Origin: Perkinsus olseni
Taxonomy: Eukaryota; Perkinsozoa; Perkinsida; Perkinsidae
Assembly: GCA_013115135.1 (NCBI GenBank)
Contig: JABANP010000849.1
Span: 1 to 14,812, forward strand
Reading direction: 5' to 3'
DNA: 14,812 nt
A program made the translations under genes and the position numbers. Under the pieces are notes generated by a model. It worked only from the letters and a program-made list of their open reading frames with translations. It did not search any database and was not told the DNA's origin. This document shows, piece after piece, positions 7,901-14,812 of the stretch (positions within the stretch are counted from its first letter, which is position 1; each line of letters begins with the position of its first letter).

Positions 7901-9300
7901 ACCTTCCTTCCAAGGGTGTCCAGCTCGGCAGCCTGAAAAAAAGCGGGAAATTTCACATAACTGATATTTCTGAAAAAGATTTCTGATCGGAAATGCACCG
8001 GCCCCGGGCGAGGTAGACCACTTGCCTTGCGCTCCGCCGAACACTTTCTTCCTCAAGCCAGTTAAGAGGGATAGCAAGAGCCTTCTTCAAGTTCAGGTAA
8101 TCACAGCCCCCAATAAAACCTATTCTAGCTTCTCCCAGGGCACGATAATTCTGTCAGAACTATTTACACCTTTATTGAGTACCCTTTATTAATACCGTAA
8201 AATCCGCAACTCACTGCTGCTGGTTATGTTATACCATCACACTGAATCACCTATTTTCATCACCATAAAATTGACCACTCACCGGCTTTCGTACCATAAA
8301 TTCCACAATTTAACGCTGCGAAACGGTTTGCAATTCAACCATATAATACTACCACTACGCTGCTACTTCGAAAGAGGAAGGCCAACGACCTTAGCACCAC
8401 CAGATCCGACACAAAGGCCAGCACGAACGAACCGTCCCACAGCAGCGCTAGCCCTCTCACTATTACATCATCAGTATCCTCATACGCTGCTGAGAGCCTC
8501 TTGATGTGTCTATCCAAGGACAGTATCCGCGTGGCGTTGAAAGTGGTCCGCATAGTGGTGAATACACCACCTTCCAGGGCAAGGGCGTGGAGAAAGGACG
8601 CCTTGGTCAGCCCCGGTGGGGTTACCTGAACCATCACAGCTCTGAAAATATTTTGAAATAAATCTCTCATAGTCTATAATGATTAAAATATTGAAAAAAA
8701 ATCAAAAGAAAAATTTTGTTCGCTTCGCTCGTTACTATTGAATTGTCTTTAATTAAGCTTCATAAAACTGACAAATTCCAGCAGACTTATTAACAATTTA
8801 ATATTCTTCGACAGACTTATTAAACTTTCAAATTCCTCTGTCTTCAATAAACTATTTCCAAAACTCAGACTCAATCCTTCAAAAAATCCTTCGGAAAGAA
8901 AGATTCTATTCTTTCAAGGAAGAATTGTGAAATGCTGTACTAGAAACGACACCAACTTTGCCTATTTTTTTCGTCCAAAAACACGGACCAAACGAGTAGC
9001 GACAGCCAAAACGACTAACAATCAATAAAGCAATAGAGTTTCACTATGAAGGGAAGACAGAATTAATTCTTGCAACAAAGAGTTAATTTTCCCCGGAAAT
9101 GCTACACTGCAATCGACTCTGAGTTCCAGTACTGGTTAACTGAGTGACCCCACTATTACCAGCAGCCTTCCATTGCGCAACAAAGCGTCCTTCTGATCGC
9201 CTTCCTTGGGAGCGGCTCCCGGAAGGCCCTTGGTGAGCTCGTCGTTGAAGTTGATGATTTCGTTGAGAGTGATGTTTGACGGTGAAACGGTCGCGGTCAT
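4967..9300 (-). CDS. PLP-dependent class IV aminotransferase (BCAT / aminodeoxychorismate lyase-like), seven exons
   Basis: Exons in order: 9300-9160, 8625-8467, 8084-8022, 7932-7719, 7191-7013, 5318-5181, 5110-4967 (last end uncertain). Phase is kept at every junction. Introns start GT and end AG and measure about 534, 382, 89, 527, 1694 and 70 nt. Family landmarks of fold-type IV enzymes: GGVFTTMRT then LDRHIKRL (exon 2); AIPLNWLEEE (exon 3); NVHVKDVSWTERRKAI, whose first Lys is the likely PLP Schiff-base lysine, then EGLSSNVAFV and VYTAGEDK (exon 5); VLSGTIRELLLEAC for phosphate binding and MSTSRL (exon 6); KLIIPG (exon 7). The product is about 345 residues, near the usual size, with no obvious targeting peptide or membrane segment. 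Such enzymes transfer amino groups or cleave aminodeoxychorismate; the substrate cannot be read here. Exon 7 reads on past 4967 without a stop, so either GAG|GTACTA is a donor to an unseen exon or the C-terminus is longer. Exon 3 might begin at 8081. Confidence 0.82.
5111..5180 (-). repeat. 70-nt intron 6, largely tRNA T-arm-like
   Basis: Intron 6 opens GTAAGCGAAAGGTACGGGG and then has GGGGTTCGGTCCCT (B-box-like, 5152-5166), ending GTACTCTCTGTACAG, itself a small dyad. About half of this very short intron resembles the 3' half of a tRNA, beginning right at the splice donor, as in introns 4 and 5. Confidence 0.5.
5337..5485. repeat. Two 33-bp direct repeats, 116 bp apart
   Basis: 5337-5369 and 5453-5485 share ACGCACCGATCGTCT and GTGCATGCG, differing at about three positions. 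Both lie in intron 5 of the aminotransferase, near its 3' splice site. Each contains the palindromes CGATCG and GCATGC. They probably arose by a local duplication. Confidence 0.6.
5526..5556. repeat. 31-bp palindrome capping the minisatellite
   Basis: Arms TCCTCCCACCTAGCA (5526-5540) and TGCTAGGTGGGAGGA (5542-5556) are perfect reverse complements separated by one base. The minisatellite starts directly after the second arm. It would form a very stable hairpin or cruciform and may mark the origin of the expansion. Confidence 0.75.
5557..6260. repeat. 23-bp minisatellite, about 30 copies
   Basis: Head-to-tail units contain GGCCGTAGCCTATTT followed by a G-run (GGGGG) and TAA. The unit is 23 bp, so no frame stays open through it, and TAA and TAG occur in every unit. 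Most interior copies are identical. Variants cluster at the ends (GGAGG for GGGGG near 5592 and 6170, GTGG or GTTG for GTAG, CCTTTTT in the first) plus one 22-bp copy near 5680. This is the usual pattern for an array homogenised from the centre. It lies within intron 5 of the aminotransferase and abuts the copy B remnant at 6259. Repeated G5 tracts every 23 bp could favour G-quadruplex formation. Confidence 0.95.
6259..6471 (+). pseudogene. C-terminal remnant of duplicated gene, copy B
   Basis: The frame is open from 6247 to TGA 6469-6471 but has no early ATG and runs back into minisatellite stops. It encodes EILSWYEAEIKPTHAALK, then ICISVREAM, then MCDEYYRMSKYVIKTAEDE, aligning with the C-terminus of copy A (2745-2927). 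A 30-nt segment (6379-6408) is identical to 2850-2879. It is antisense to the aminotransferase and lies inside that gene's fifth intron. Its N-terminal partner is probably 3503-3634. Either it is a stranded fragment or the last exon of a disrupted gene; no 3' splice site could be confirmed. Confidence 0.6.
6541..6588. other. Two adjacent dyads: a hairpin and a 16-bp perfect palindrome
   Basis: AAGATGC (6541-6547) pairs with GCATCTT (6560-6566). Directly after comes TCTACACCGGTGTAGA (6573-6588), a perfect palindrome with no spacer. They follow the copy B remnant in intron 5. A dimeric protein site or 3'-end structure for copy B is possible; function unknown. Confidence 0.5.
6721..6800. mobile_element. 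80-bp Tc1/mariner-like MITE
   Basis: The ends TACAGTACGCGCCA (6721-6734) and TGGCGCGTACTGTA (6787-6800) are perfect reverse complements. The outermost TA on both sides matches the TA target duplication of the Tc1/mariner superfamily, and the inverted repeats then start with CAGT, as in many of its members. Inside are two nested dyads (AACTG/CAGTT and CTCGTC/GACGAG), so nearly the whole element can fold. It is far too small to code and would need a transposase from elsewhere. It sits in intron 5 of the aminotransferase. Confidence 0.7.
6966..7012 (-). repeat. tRNA-like 3' half at the start of intron 5
   Basis: Directly after the 5' splice site (AGGATAAG|GTGAGG) the intron reads GTTTATCATTGGGGAGATAC and then CGGGTTCGATCCCTG (6973-6987). 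The latter is a T-arm with an exact B-box core, GGTTCGATCC. Only the 3' half of a tRNA-like unit is present. The GTTTATCA element recurs at 4519 ahead of another T-arm. Confidence 0.6.
7645..7718 (-). repeat. tRNA-derived (SINE-like) sequence at the start of intron 4
   Basis: From the first base of the intron (GTAACCGG) the sequence resembles a tRNA with both Pol III promoter boxes: an A-box-like TGGTATGGTGGTGGAGCGC, then CATCGCTTGCTATCGGGAGG, then TTGTGGGTTCCATCCCC with the B box at 7651-7665. Spacing is tRNA-like. The acceptor and anticodon stems do not pair well, so I read this as a tRNA-derived SINE head, not a functional tRNA. Confidence 0.6.
8626..9159 (-). other. Intron 1 of the aminotransferase gene
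   Basis: It opens GTAATAGTGGGG and closes GATGGTTCAG in the chosen model. The interior is AT-rich without any gene that I recognise. An upstream acceptor (TATTTTCAG at about 8653) is also possible but would break the reading phase with exon 1. Confidence 0.55.
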
Positions 9301-9314
9301 ATTTATTATATATA
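9301..9314 (-). promoter_or_regulatory. AT-rich TATA-like tract just before the aminotransferase ATG
   Basis: TATATATAATAAAT lies immediately upstream of the chosen ATG (9300-9298). It resembles a TATA box but is too close to serve one unless the 5' leader is nearly absent. The frame remains open upstream to 9483, but that part (Cys/His-rich, no homology seen) is not needed. The interval 9301-9693 separates two divergent genes and may hold a shared promoter. Confidence 0.3.
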
Positions 9315-9693
9315 CACTACTGATTAATCCCTTTTTCCGCTTTGAAACAGACGCTACAGAGAGGCTGGCCCGTTTGGTGATACAAAATGCAGAAAAATGC
9401 CATATGTTGTGGCAACCCGGGAAAGCGGAGCGAATATCACACGTTCTTGCATCATTTTTATCGGCGCATCTATGATGGCGCACGCCTCATATCCAACCGT
9501 TTCGGATATCCGGCACTGATGGATCTACGATTAAGTGAACTTCGAATTGGATCTAACTCCGATTTAGAGTCTTGAATCTTCGGATTCTATCGTCTGCATC
9601 TGGTCGTTGATTGACTATCGTGAGTCATCACTGACTATCAGCTTATCCTAGTAATTGTATCAGACTTATCTTGTCGCGCTGAGAATAGTCGGG

Positions 9694-10620
9694 ATGGTTG
9701 TGACTAGATCTAATAAGATTGGTGATTCAGAGTCTATCGCGTCTAACGCATCTAACGCGTCTAGAATCCCTAGACCTAAGACTAAGGCTAAGGCCAAGTC
9801 TAAGTCATCGACTTCGTATCTTTATGATGAATCGGATGATGTTCCTTCTGTTGATAGCAGGCATCCTCCTCCCATCGTCACCGCCACTCCCCCGACTCCA
9901 TTCTCACATTCTACCGGGATAAAGATTCCCGCCCAATCGTCTGGCTCTACCGATCAAGATGATGAACGTCTACCTCATGATCAACATGTTGAAGACCCCG
10001 ATGATCTCTCTCTAAAAGATCATCCTACCTCGGTACAAGAACATTCTCTTCGAGCTGGTGGTACTGATCCTCTGCGCGAGGATCTCCCATCTGGACAAGA
10101 ACATCCTCTTCAAGGTGATGAGAGTGATCCTCTGCGCGAGGATCTTAACTTGGTACTTGACCAACACCGCCAACAAGGAGATACCGATCCTTTGCGTAAG
10201 GATCCACCCTCGGTATTGGACCCCTCACTTCGTGCTGGAGACTCGGATCCCCTGCGTAGGGATCAACTGACCAATCCTTCGGTCGACGATCTCCACGTCG
10301 AAGGAGCGGACTCACTGCGTAGGAGTCCTAGGGCATCTCTATCGGGACCTTCTCTCCGACCTGACGGTGTGCATCCTTTGCGTAAGGATCACGTGTCTAC
10401 CGTACCATCCTCTCATCTACAAGAAGAAGACGACTCTTTGCGTAAGAGTCTATCGTTCCCCGGTTGGTATTCTCCACTCCAAGCTCGAGATCTCGACGAT
10501 CCACCGTGCAGGGATCGTCCGCCTCTTGTACGAGAACATCGTCCTCAACCCGATCTCCAGGTCTATGACACGGTTCATCTACATCTAGCAACACTCGCAG
10601 CTGAGCTGCTAGACGTTTAA
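9694..10620 (+). CDS. Repeat-rich ORF with MVVTRS start; possibly Gag-like
   Basis: The frame has 308 codons from ATG 9694 to TAA 10618; it is also open from 9655. It begins MVVTRSNKIGDSES, then a basic Ala/Lys/Ser stretch (RIPRPKTKAKAKSKS), then an acidic, Pro/Ser-rich linker. From about residue 100 it consists of 20-22-residue repeats with core DPLR[EKR]D and variants DSLRRS, HPLRKD, DSLRKS and DPPCRD. It is hydrophilic and probably disordered, with no zinc knuckle, protease or polymerase motif. MV.TRS starts occur in Gag proteins of some plant-type LTR retroelements, the only hint of identity. The repeat DNA is palindromic (see 10000-10519), so part of this frame may be constrained by structure; it could even be non-coding and open only because the period is a multiple of three. 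Confidence 0.5.
   Translation: MVVTRSNKIGDSESIASNASNASRIPRPKTKAKAKSKSSTSYLYDESDDVPSVDSRHPPPIVTATPPTPFSHSTGIKIPAQSSGSTDQDDERLPHDQHVEDPDDLSLKDHPTSVQEHSLRAGGTDPLREDLPSGQEHPLQGDESDPLREDLNLVLDQHRQQGDTDPLRKDPPSVLDPSLRAGDSDPLRRDQLTNPSVDDLHVEGADSLRRSPRASLSGPSLRPDGVHPLRKDHVSTVPSSHLQEEDDSLRKSLSFPGWYSPLQARDLDDPPCRDRPPLVREHRPQPDLQVYDTVHLHLATLAAELLDV
10000..10519. repeat. Array of nine covarying 19-nt palindromes at 60-66-bp spacing
   Basis: Cores lie at 10003-10021, 10066-10084, 10126-10144, 10186-10204, 10246-10264, 10309-10327, 10372-10390, 10432-10450 and 10498-10516. Spacings are 63, 60, 60, 60, 63, 63, 60 and 66 bp. The typical core is GATCCTCTGCGCGAGGATC: a 7-bp stem with a TGCG[CT] loop. Variants change both arms: GATCCTT/AAGGATC, GATCCC/GGGATC, GACTC/GAGTC, GACTCTT/AAGAGTC. 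The outermost two extend their stems to 8 bp (GATGATCT/AGATCATC; GACGATCC/GGATCGTC). The 41-47-bp spacers are also related, encoding patterns like SV.D.SLRAGDS. See the finding for interpretation. Confidence 0.85.
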
Positions 10621-10800
10621 CATAAGGTCCGGGGGTATTGGGCTGCAGTGGAGATCGTTTAAATCGGCGATAATTTCAGTCTCATACAGTGAGCAGTCCA
10701 TATGGCAATAGAACACGCCGGTGGATCGTGGTTTCGAGGGAAATATGTGAGGGAGGTGAAGCAGAGGTTAAAGGAGAGAGGGCAATGAAGGGGTGATGAC
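10621..10800. other. Junction between the repeat ORF and the satellite array
   Basis: No gene or clear repeat is seen. Minus-strand open frames here have no recognisable protein features. Homology to the left part of the satellite unit is not detectable. Confidence 0.4.
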
Positions 10801-10815
10801 GATGTGGGAGGCTTG

Positions 10816-10860
10816 TGCGGCCCGGGCAGCTCTCCGATGGAGAATGCTGCCCGGGCCGCA
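10816..10860. other. Satellite hairpin, unit 1
   Basis: TGCGGCCCGGGCAGC (10816-10830) pairs perfectly with GCTGCCCGGGCCGCA (10846-10860). Inside, TCTCC pairs with GGAGA around GAT, with a 2-nt bulge. Total is about 20 bp of stem. Confidence 0.8.
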
Positions 10861-11951
10861 ACATTGACGTTCTGACCGTGTGCTTGCGCATTGACTCGGC
10901 GGGTTTTAAAGTGGAGGAAACTCAATCGCTGGGCCTCATTCGTACTAGCAGACATGTCATGCCCGTCTTGCCGACGAAACCGATAGGCGAAAACATGCGA
11001 GACGGCACCTCCTAACTCGACCAGGAACTGTTGGCCCAAGCACTGCTTGGGTGCCATCGCGTAATGATGGTACATGACAGGGAGTGATTCATGAGTCGGA
11101 AGCATCACGCAATCACAGCTGTACACAGTACCACTAACAGAGTCGAGTTCGGAACCCGAACGCCGAACACCGAAGCCCAACCCGGCCGCCATGGCGTGCG
11201 CTCTCTTGTTTGTGTTGGCGCGCGCCGCCAAACACGAGTTTCGCAGGTAGAGGCGCATCCAACGCGATTCAACCTCTCAGACAGTAGGACGCGGATCTTA
11301 TCGCCGTTTGGGATAATCTTGCCAATTTTCGTGCGAAATATGCCTCATTTTAGGCCTGCACAACGTGCGAACGAAAATTGTCAAACGTGCGCCATTTCGG
11401 CGGCGGAACGTAGTTCTGTCCCTTTTGTGCGCCACGTCACCTGAATTTTCCATGAGAAATGGTTGGTTCGTGGCGTGGATGTTTTCGTTTGACATGAGCC
11501 TTTGCAGGATAACTCGTGTGCATGATAGGAGTGTTCATGCAAAGTTTGAGAAAAAAGTATCGGCGAATTTCGAAAATCGCTCTGAGTCGATGCAGATGTA
11601 ATATGGTTGTTTCCGGTGGCAGAGACCACCCGCGCTCGCCCTAGGCCCTCGCGGGGCCCTTCCCGCTCGGGCTAACGTTTGTGAGGTACCCCGCATGGAA
11701 CTCGCCCTCCGTTCACCTAGAGAAAGACGTCCTAAGGCCGCGAGCGGAAAAATGAGAGAAAAACGTGGAGCAGGAGCGCGCTGCTCGTGAGAGTCACACC
11801 GACAGGGCAGTCGAGCAGTATTGCTCAGCGTCGACGGTCTGCAGCTCGGTACGCTCCGAACGTACGAGCGGCAATACATCGAGTGTAGGGCCGACAGATG
11901 TGACTGGCGCAATCTACGATGGGATAGTGAAACGCAGGTGTCAGTGGTATG

Positions 11952-11994
11952 GCGATCCGGGCTCCCCCACAAGTGGGGACCCTGCCCGGATCGC
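11952..11994. other. Satellite hairpin, unit 2
   Basis: GCGATCCGGGC (11952-11962) pairs with GCCCGGATCGC (11984-11994). An inner stem CCCCAC/GTGGGG closes on a 2-nt AA loop. Confidence 0.8.
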
Positions 11995-12999
11995 AAGGTT
12001 ACGTTAACTGTGTAATACTCGCCGGCGGGCGTGCGCGGTTGACGATGCGCAGTGGCATGGAGCGCGCGCCCTGACAGGTTTGGCGGTGTTGCGAGGCAAA
12101 GTACGCAACAAGAAACCGATTGTGGCCCGCGAGGGCATAATGATGAATATCAGGATATAATTTATACGCCGAACAACCCACCGGCTAGAGAAGAGCAGTG
12201 CTAACTCGCTCATGGCGTATAACCGCACGGACGCGGCTGTGGCGTGCCCTTTCTCGCGTATGTTAGCGCGCGCCCGTAATCCCCAATTTTGCCTCCTGCG
12301 GCGGAGCCAGGAACCTCGAGCATTCGAGCGGCTAGGCTATGGCTCTGTAGGCACTGTGGAGTCTTGTGGCGAAGATCCAAGCGAAACCCGTTGCATCTGA
12401 GTACTCTACAGCGAGGATTCGCAAAGTGTCAAACGTGCGCCATTTTGAAGGCGGAGCGTAGTTCTGTCTCTTTTTTTGCGCCACGTCACGCGCGCGGCCC
12501 ATGGAAATAGGTTAGTGTTTTGGTGTAAACGTTTCGTTTAAGACGAGATATAGCAGTGACACCATTTTATTTTTAAGTAGAGTCGATTTGCAAAGTTTCA
12601 GCGAATTTTAACGGCTGGGAGTCGAGAAGGGTGTCTGGGTATAGCTTGGAACCTTTAGATATAGACGGTCACTCTCCCGACCATTTAGCGCGCGCCTCGC
12701 TGGGGCCCTTCCCGCTCGGCGACATTTCCCTGGGCATACAGCATGGCGCTAAACCCCCGTCCACCTAGAGAAAGACGTCCTAAGGCCGCGAGCGGAAAAA
12801 TGAGAGAAAAACGTGGAGCAGGAGCGCGCTGCTCGTGAGAGTCACACCGACAGGGCAGTCGAGCAGTATTGCTCAGCGTCGACGGTCTGCAGCTCGGTAC
12901 GCTCCGAACGTACGAGCGGCAATACATCGAGTGTAGGGCCGACAGATGTGACTGGCGCAATCTACGATGGGATAGTGAAACGCAGGTGTCAGTGGTATG

Positions 13000-13042
13000 G
13001 CGATCCGGGCTCCCCCACAAGTGGGGACCCTGCCCGGATCGC
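13000..13042. other. Satellite hairpin, unit 3
   Basis: Identical to the unit 2 hairpin, 1048 bp further on. Confidence 0.8.
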
Positions 13043-14056
13043 AAGGTTACGTTAACTGTGTAATACTCGCCGGCGGGCGTGCGCGGTTGACGATGCGCAG
13101 TGGCATGGAGCGCGCGCCCTGACAGGTTTGGCGGTGTTGCGAGGCAAAGTACGCAACAAGAAACCGATTGTGGCCCGCGAGGGCATAATGATGAATATCA
13201 GGATATAATTTATACGCCGAACAACCCACCGGCTAGAGAAGAGCAGTGCTAACTCGCTCATGGCGTATAACCGCACGGACGCGGCTGTGGCGTGCCCTTT
13301 CTCGCGTATGTTAGCGCGCGCCCGTAATCCCCAATTTTGCCTCCTGCGGCGGAGCCAGGAACCTCGAGCATTCGAGCGGCTAGGCTATGGCTCTGTAGGC
13401 ACTGTGGAGTCTTGTGGCGAAGATCCAAGCGAAACCCGTTGCATCTGAGTACTCTACAGCGAGGATTCGCAAAGTGTCAAACGTGCGCCATTTTGAAGGC
13501 GGAGCGTAGTTCTGTCTCTTTTTTTGCGCCACGTCACGCGCGCGGCCCATGGAAATAGGTTAGTGTTTTGGTGTAAACGTTTCGTTTAAGACGAGATATA
13601 GCAGTGACACCATTTTATTTTAAGTAGAGTCGATTTGCAAAGTTTCAGCGAATTTTAACGGCTGGGAGTCGAGAAGGGTGTCTGGGTATAGCTTGGAACC
13701 TTTAGATATAGACGGTCACTCTCCCGACCATTTAGCGCGCGCCTCGCTGGGGCCCTTCCCGCTCGGCGACATTTCCCTGGGCATACAGCATGGCGCTAAA
13801 CCCCCGTCCACCTAGAGACCGAACGTCCAGAGGCCGCTAGAAGCTTAAATAGGGGCAAGAACTATCGCAGAGATAGCCGGGAGAGTTCGGAGAGACGGCA
13901 CGAGAGGCTCGTCGCCGCCGAAATTGTACCGGAAGGCCGTTGCAGTCCTGTACCCAAGAGGGCGAACGGGCAAGGCTGCAGCGAAGCGATCGACGAGCAA
14001 CGAGCTAAAAAAACAGAGTGACACAGAAATACAGCGGGGAACTTGATACGCATAGA

Positions 14057-14100
14057 GCGGTCCGAGTAAGCGCCCACACGTGGTCTCTTACCCGGACCGC
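14057..14100. other. Satellite hairpin, unit 4
   Basis: GCGGTCCG (14057-14064) pairs with CGGACCGC (14093-14100). An inner GTAAG/CTTAC stem follows (14066-14070 with 14087-14091), and CCAC...GTGG lies near the loop. It sits at the place of the other hairpins, but the stem sequence is different. Confidence 0.75.
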
Positions 14101-14812
14101 AGAAGGTAATGTTTGAGGTTCGTAGGATGGTGGGCGTGCGCTAACGAAGCTGCGCAGCTGTACGTCGCGCGCGGCTGTCCCTGTCGTGTGGCCATGATGT
14201 GCGGTGCATTTAGCGCGCGCCCGCCGAGCAAGCTGGACGGTGTACAGCTCTGTAGGGGCATATATGCGAGGGGAGAGTGGAAAAAAGCAGATGCTCATGG
14301 ACGAAAGAAGTGTTCGGGGGAGCATAGAGCATATGGGAGCCGTTGTAGTCCACGAAGGACGTACGCAAGCTCCCGCACGGTGTGTGCAGCGCAGTTGGCG
14401 CCATACGAAGCGGATAGTCGGCCAGTACGTTGAACAGGTTGCTAGAAGTTTGTTTACGAACTTTCACGCCACCAGGGCCCCGCCTTGTGGAGATATACGC
14501 GCGTGACGTCGATGCAAAGAGCGAAAAGTGCAAAACATGCGGCGTGACGCGAGCGAAGCGATTGTCCCGTAGTGACGTAACTTTACACACTTATTTTGAG
14601 CTAACTAGGCTATAGATTGACACCGGGACAAGTCGAATGTGATTTTTTTTGGGGTATGTGTAATCGTGCACAGTTTGAGGAAAATTGAATGGTAAACAGC
14701 GAAAAAGACCCTTCGTTGCTGCAGTCCGGTAGTAGGATCAAGCGGTGAGGATCACCCGAAGCGCGCGCCCGCACGGGCCCCTCCCCGCGCGGGCGAACAG
14801 TGTGTGAATGGG

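Larger units (their letters stand above)
11714..13808. repeat. Two nearly identical adjacent satellite units (1048 and 1047 bp)
   Basis: Unit 2 is 11714-12761 and unit 3 is 12762-13808. The only difference I noticed is one T fewer in a T-run (TATTTTTAAG near 12570 versus TATTTTAAG near 13616). Such identity beside diverged flanking units points to recent unequal exchange or gene conversion, or to an assembly artefact. Confidence 0.85.
10801..14812. repeat. GC-rich satellite array, period about 1048 bp, at least four units
   Basis: Landmarks recur in order. Hairpin: 10816, 11952, 13000, 14057. Box TCAAACGTGCGCC: 11381, 12429, 13477, with a degenerate form near 14529. GC-rich box GGGCCCTTCCCGCTCGG: 11654, 12703, 13750, degenerate at 14773. 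Box CACCTAGAG: 11714, 12762, 13809. Units 1 and 4 are diverged; the array runs off the window. Open frames repeated at 1048-bp offset are products of the duplication and show no protein features. I found no rRNA, 5S, snRNA or tRNA in the unit. Confidence 0.85.

Noticed and set aside
9301..9483. N-terminal extension of the aminotransferase from an upstream ATG at 9483
   Set aside because: The stretch has Cys/His-rich, low-plausibility sequence and crosses an AT-rich promoter-like tract; the ATG at 9300 gives a normal protein.
10000..10519. CRISPR array (palindromic repeats with spacers)
   Set aside because: The repeats vary, the spacers are homologous to each other and keep one reading frame, and the surroundings are eukaryotic without cas genes.
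11535..11996. 153-codon minus-strand ORF in the satellite, partly repeated at 12685-13044
   Set aside because: Its recurrence is explained by the 1048-bp duplication. Composition is GC-driven, there are no protein features, and units 1 and 4 do not keep it.
10801..14812. rDNA spacer or 5S/spliced-leader array
   Set aside because: No 5S, SL, snRNA or rRNA sequence was recognised within the unit.

Overview
The window looks like nuclear DNA of a eukaryote. The one clearly conserved protein is split into at least seven exons with GT...AG borders. The rest is dominated by minisatellite and satellite DNA, short inverted-repeat elements and tRNA-derived sequence. I see no prokaryotic operon structure, Shine-Dalgarno pattern or CRISPR array. 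The species cannot be fixed. Short introns (about 50-90 nt) beside longer ones, and a class IV aminotransferase of a type found in plants, fungi and algae, suggest a microbial eukaryote or alga/fungus; this is inference.

Left part (1-6500): a 258-bp inverted-repeat element lies at 50-307. After it come two related, same-strand copies of an unrecognised gene. Copy A runs from about 455 to 2927. Copy B is spread from about 3345 to 6471. The copies share an upstream box, a short N-terminal reading frame (M..PS.PQ.S.N..T.M..RKTIA.P) and a C-terminal domain ending in MCDEYYRMSK. Copy B looks broken: its ends are about 2.6 kb apart, separated by an inverted-repeat element, antisense exons and a 23-bp minisatellite.

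Middle part (4967-9300, minus strand): a seven-exon gene for a PLP-dependent fold-type IV aminotransferase. Its reading phase holds across all six introns. Its fifth intron (5319-7012) carries the minisatellite of about 30 copies, a capping palindrome, the C-terminal remnant of copy B in antisense, and an 80-bp Tc1/mariner-like MITE. Three of its introns begin with tRNA-like T-arm/B-box sequence right after the 5' splice site, so they may derive from tRNA-type SINEs.

Right part: at 9694-10620 an open frame of 308 codons begins MVVTRS, like some retroelement Gag proteins. Its second half is nine 60-66-bp repeats, each centred on a 19-nt palindrome. Where the palindrome sequence changes, both arms often change together, which suggests selection on DNA or RNA structure rather than on protein alone. 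From about 10800 to the window end lies a GC-rich satellite with a period near 1048 bp and four recognisable units. The middle two are almost identical. Every unit keeps one strong hairpin of differing sequence. The palindrome array and the satellite hairpin are the best candidates for something undescribed.
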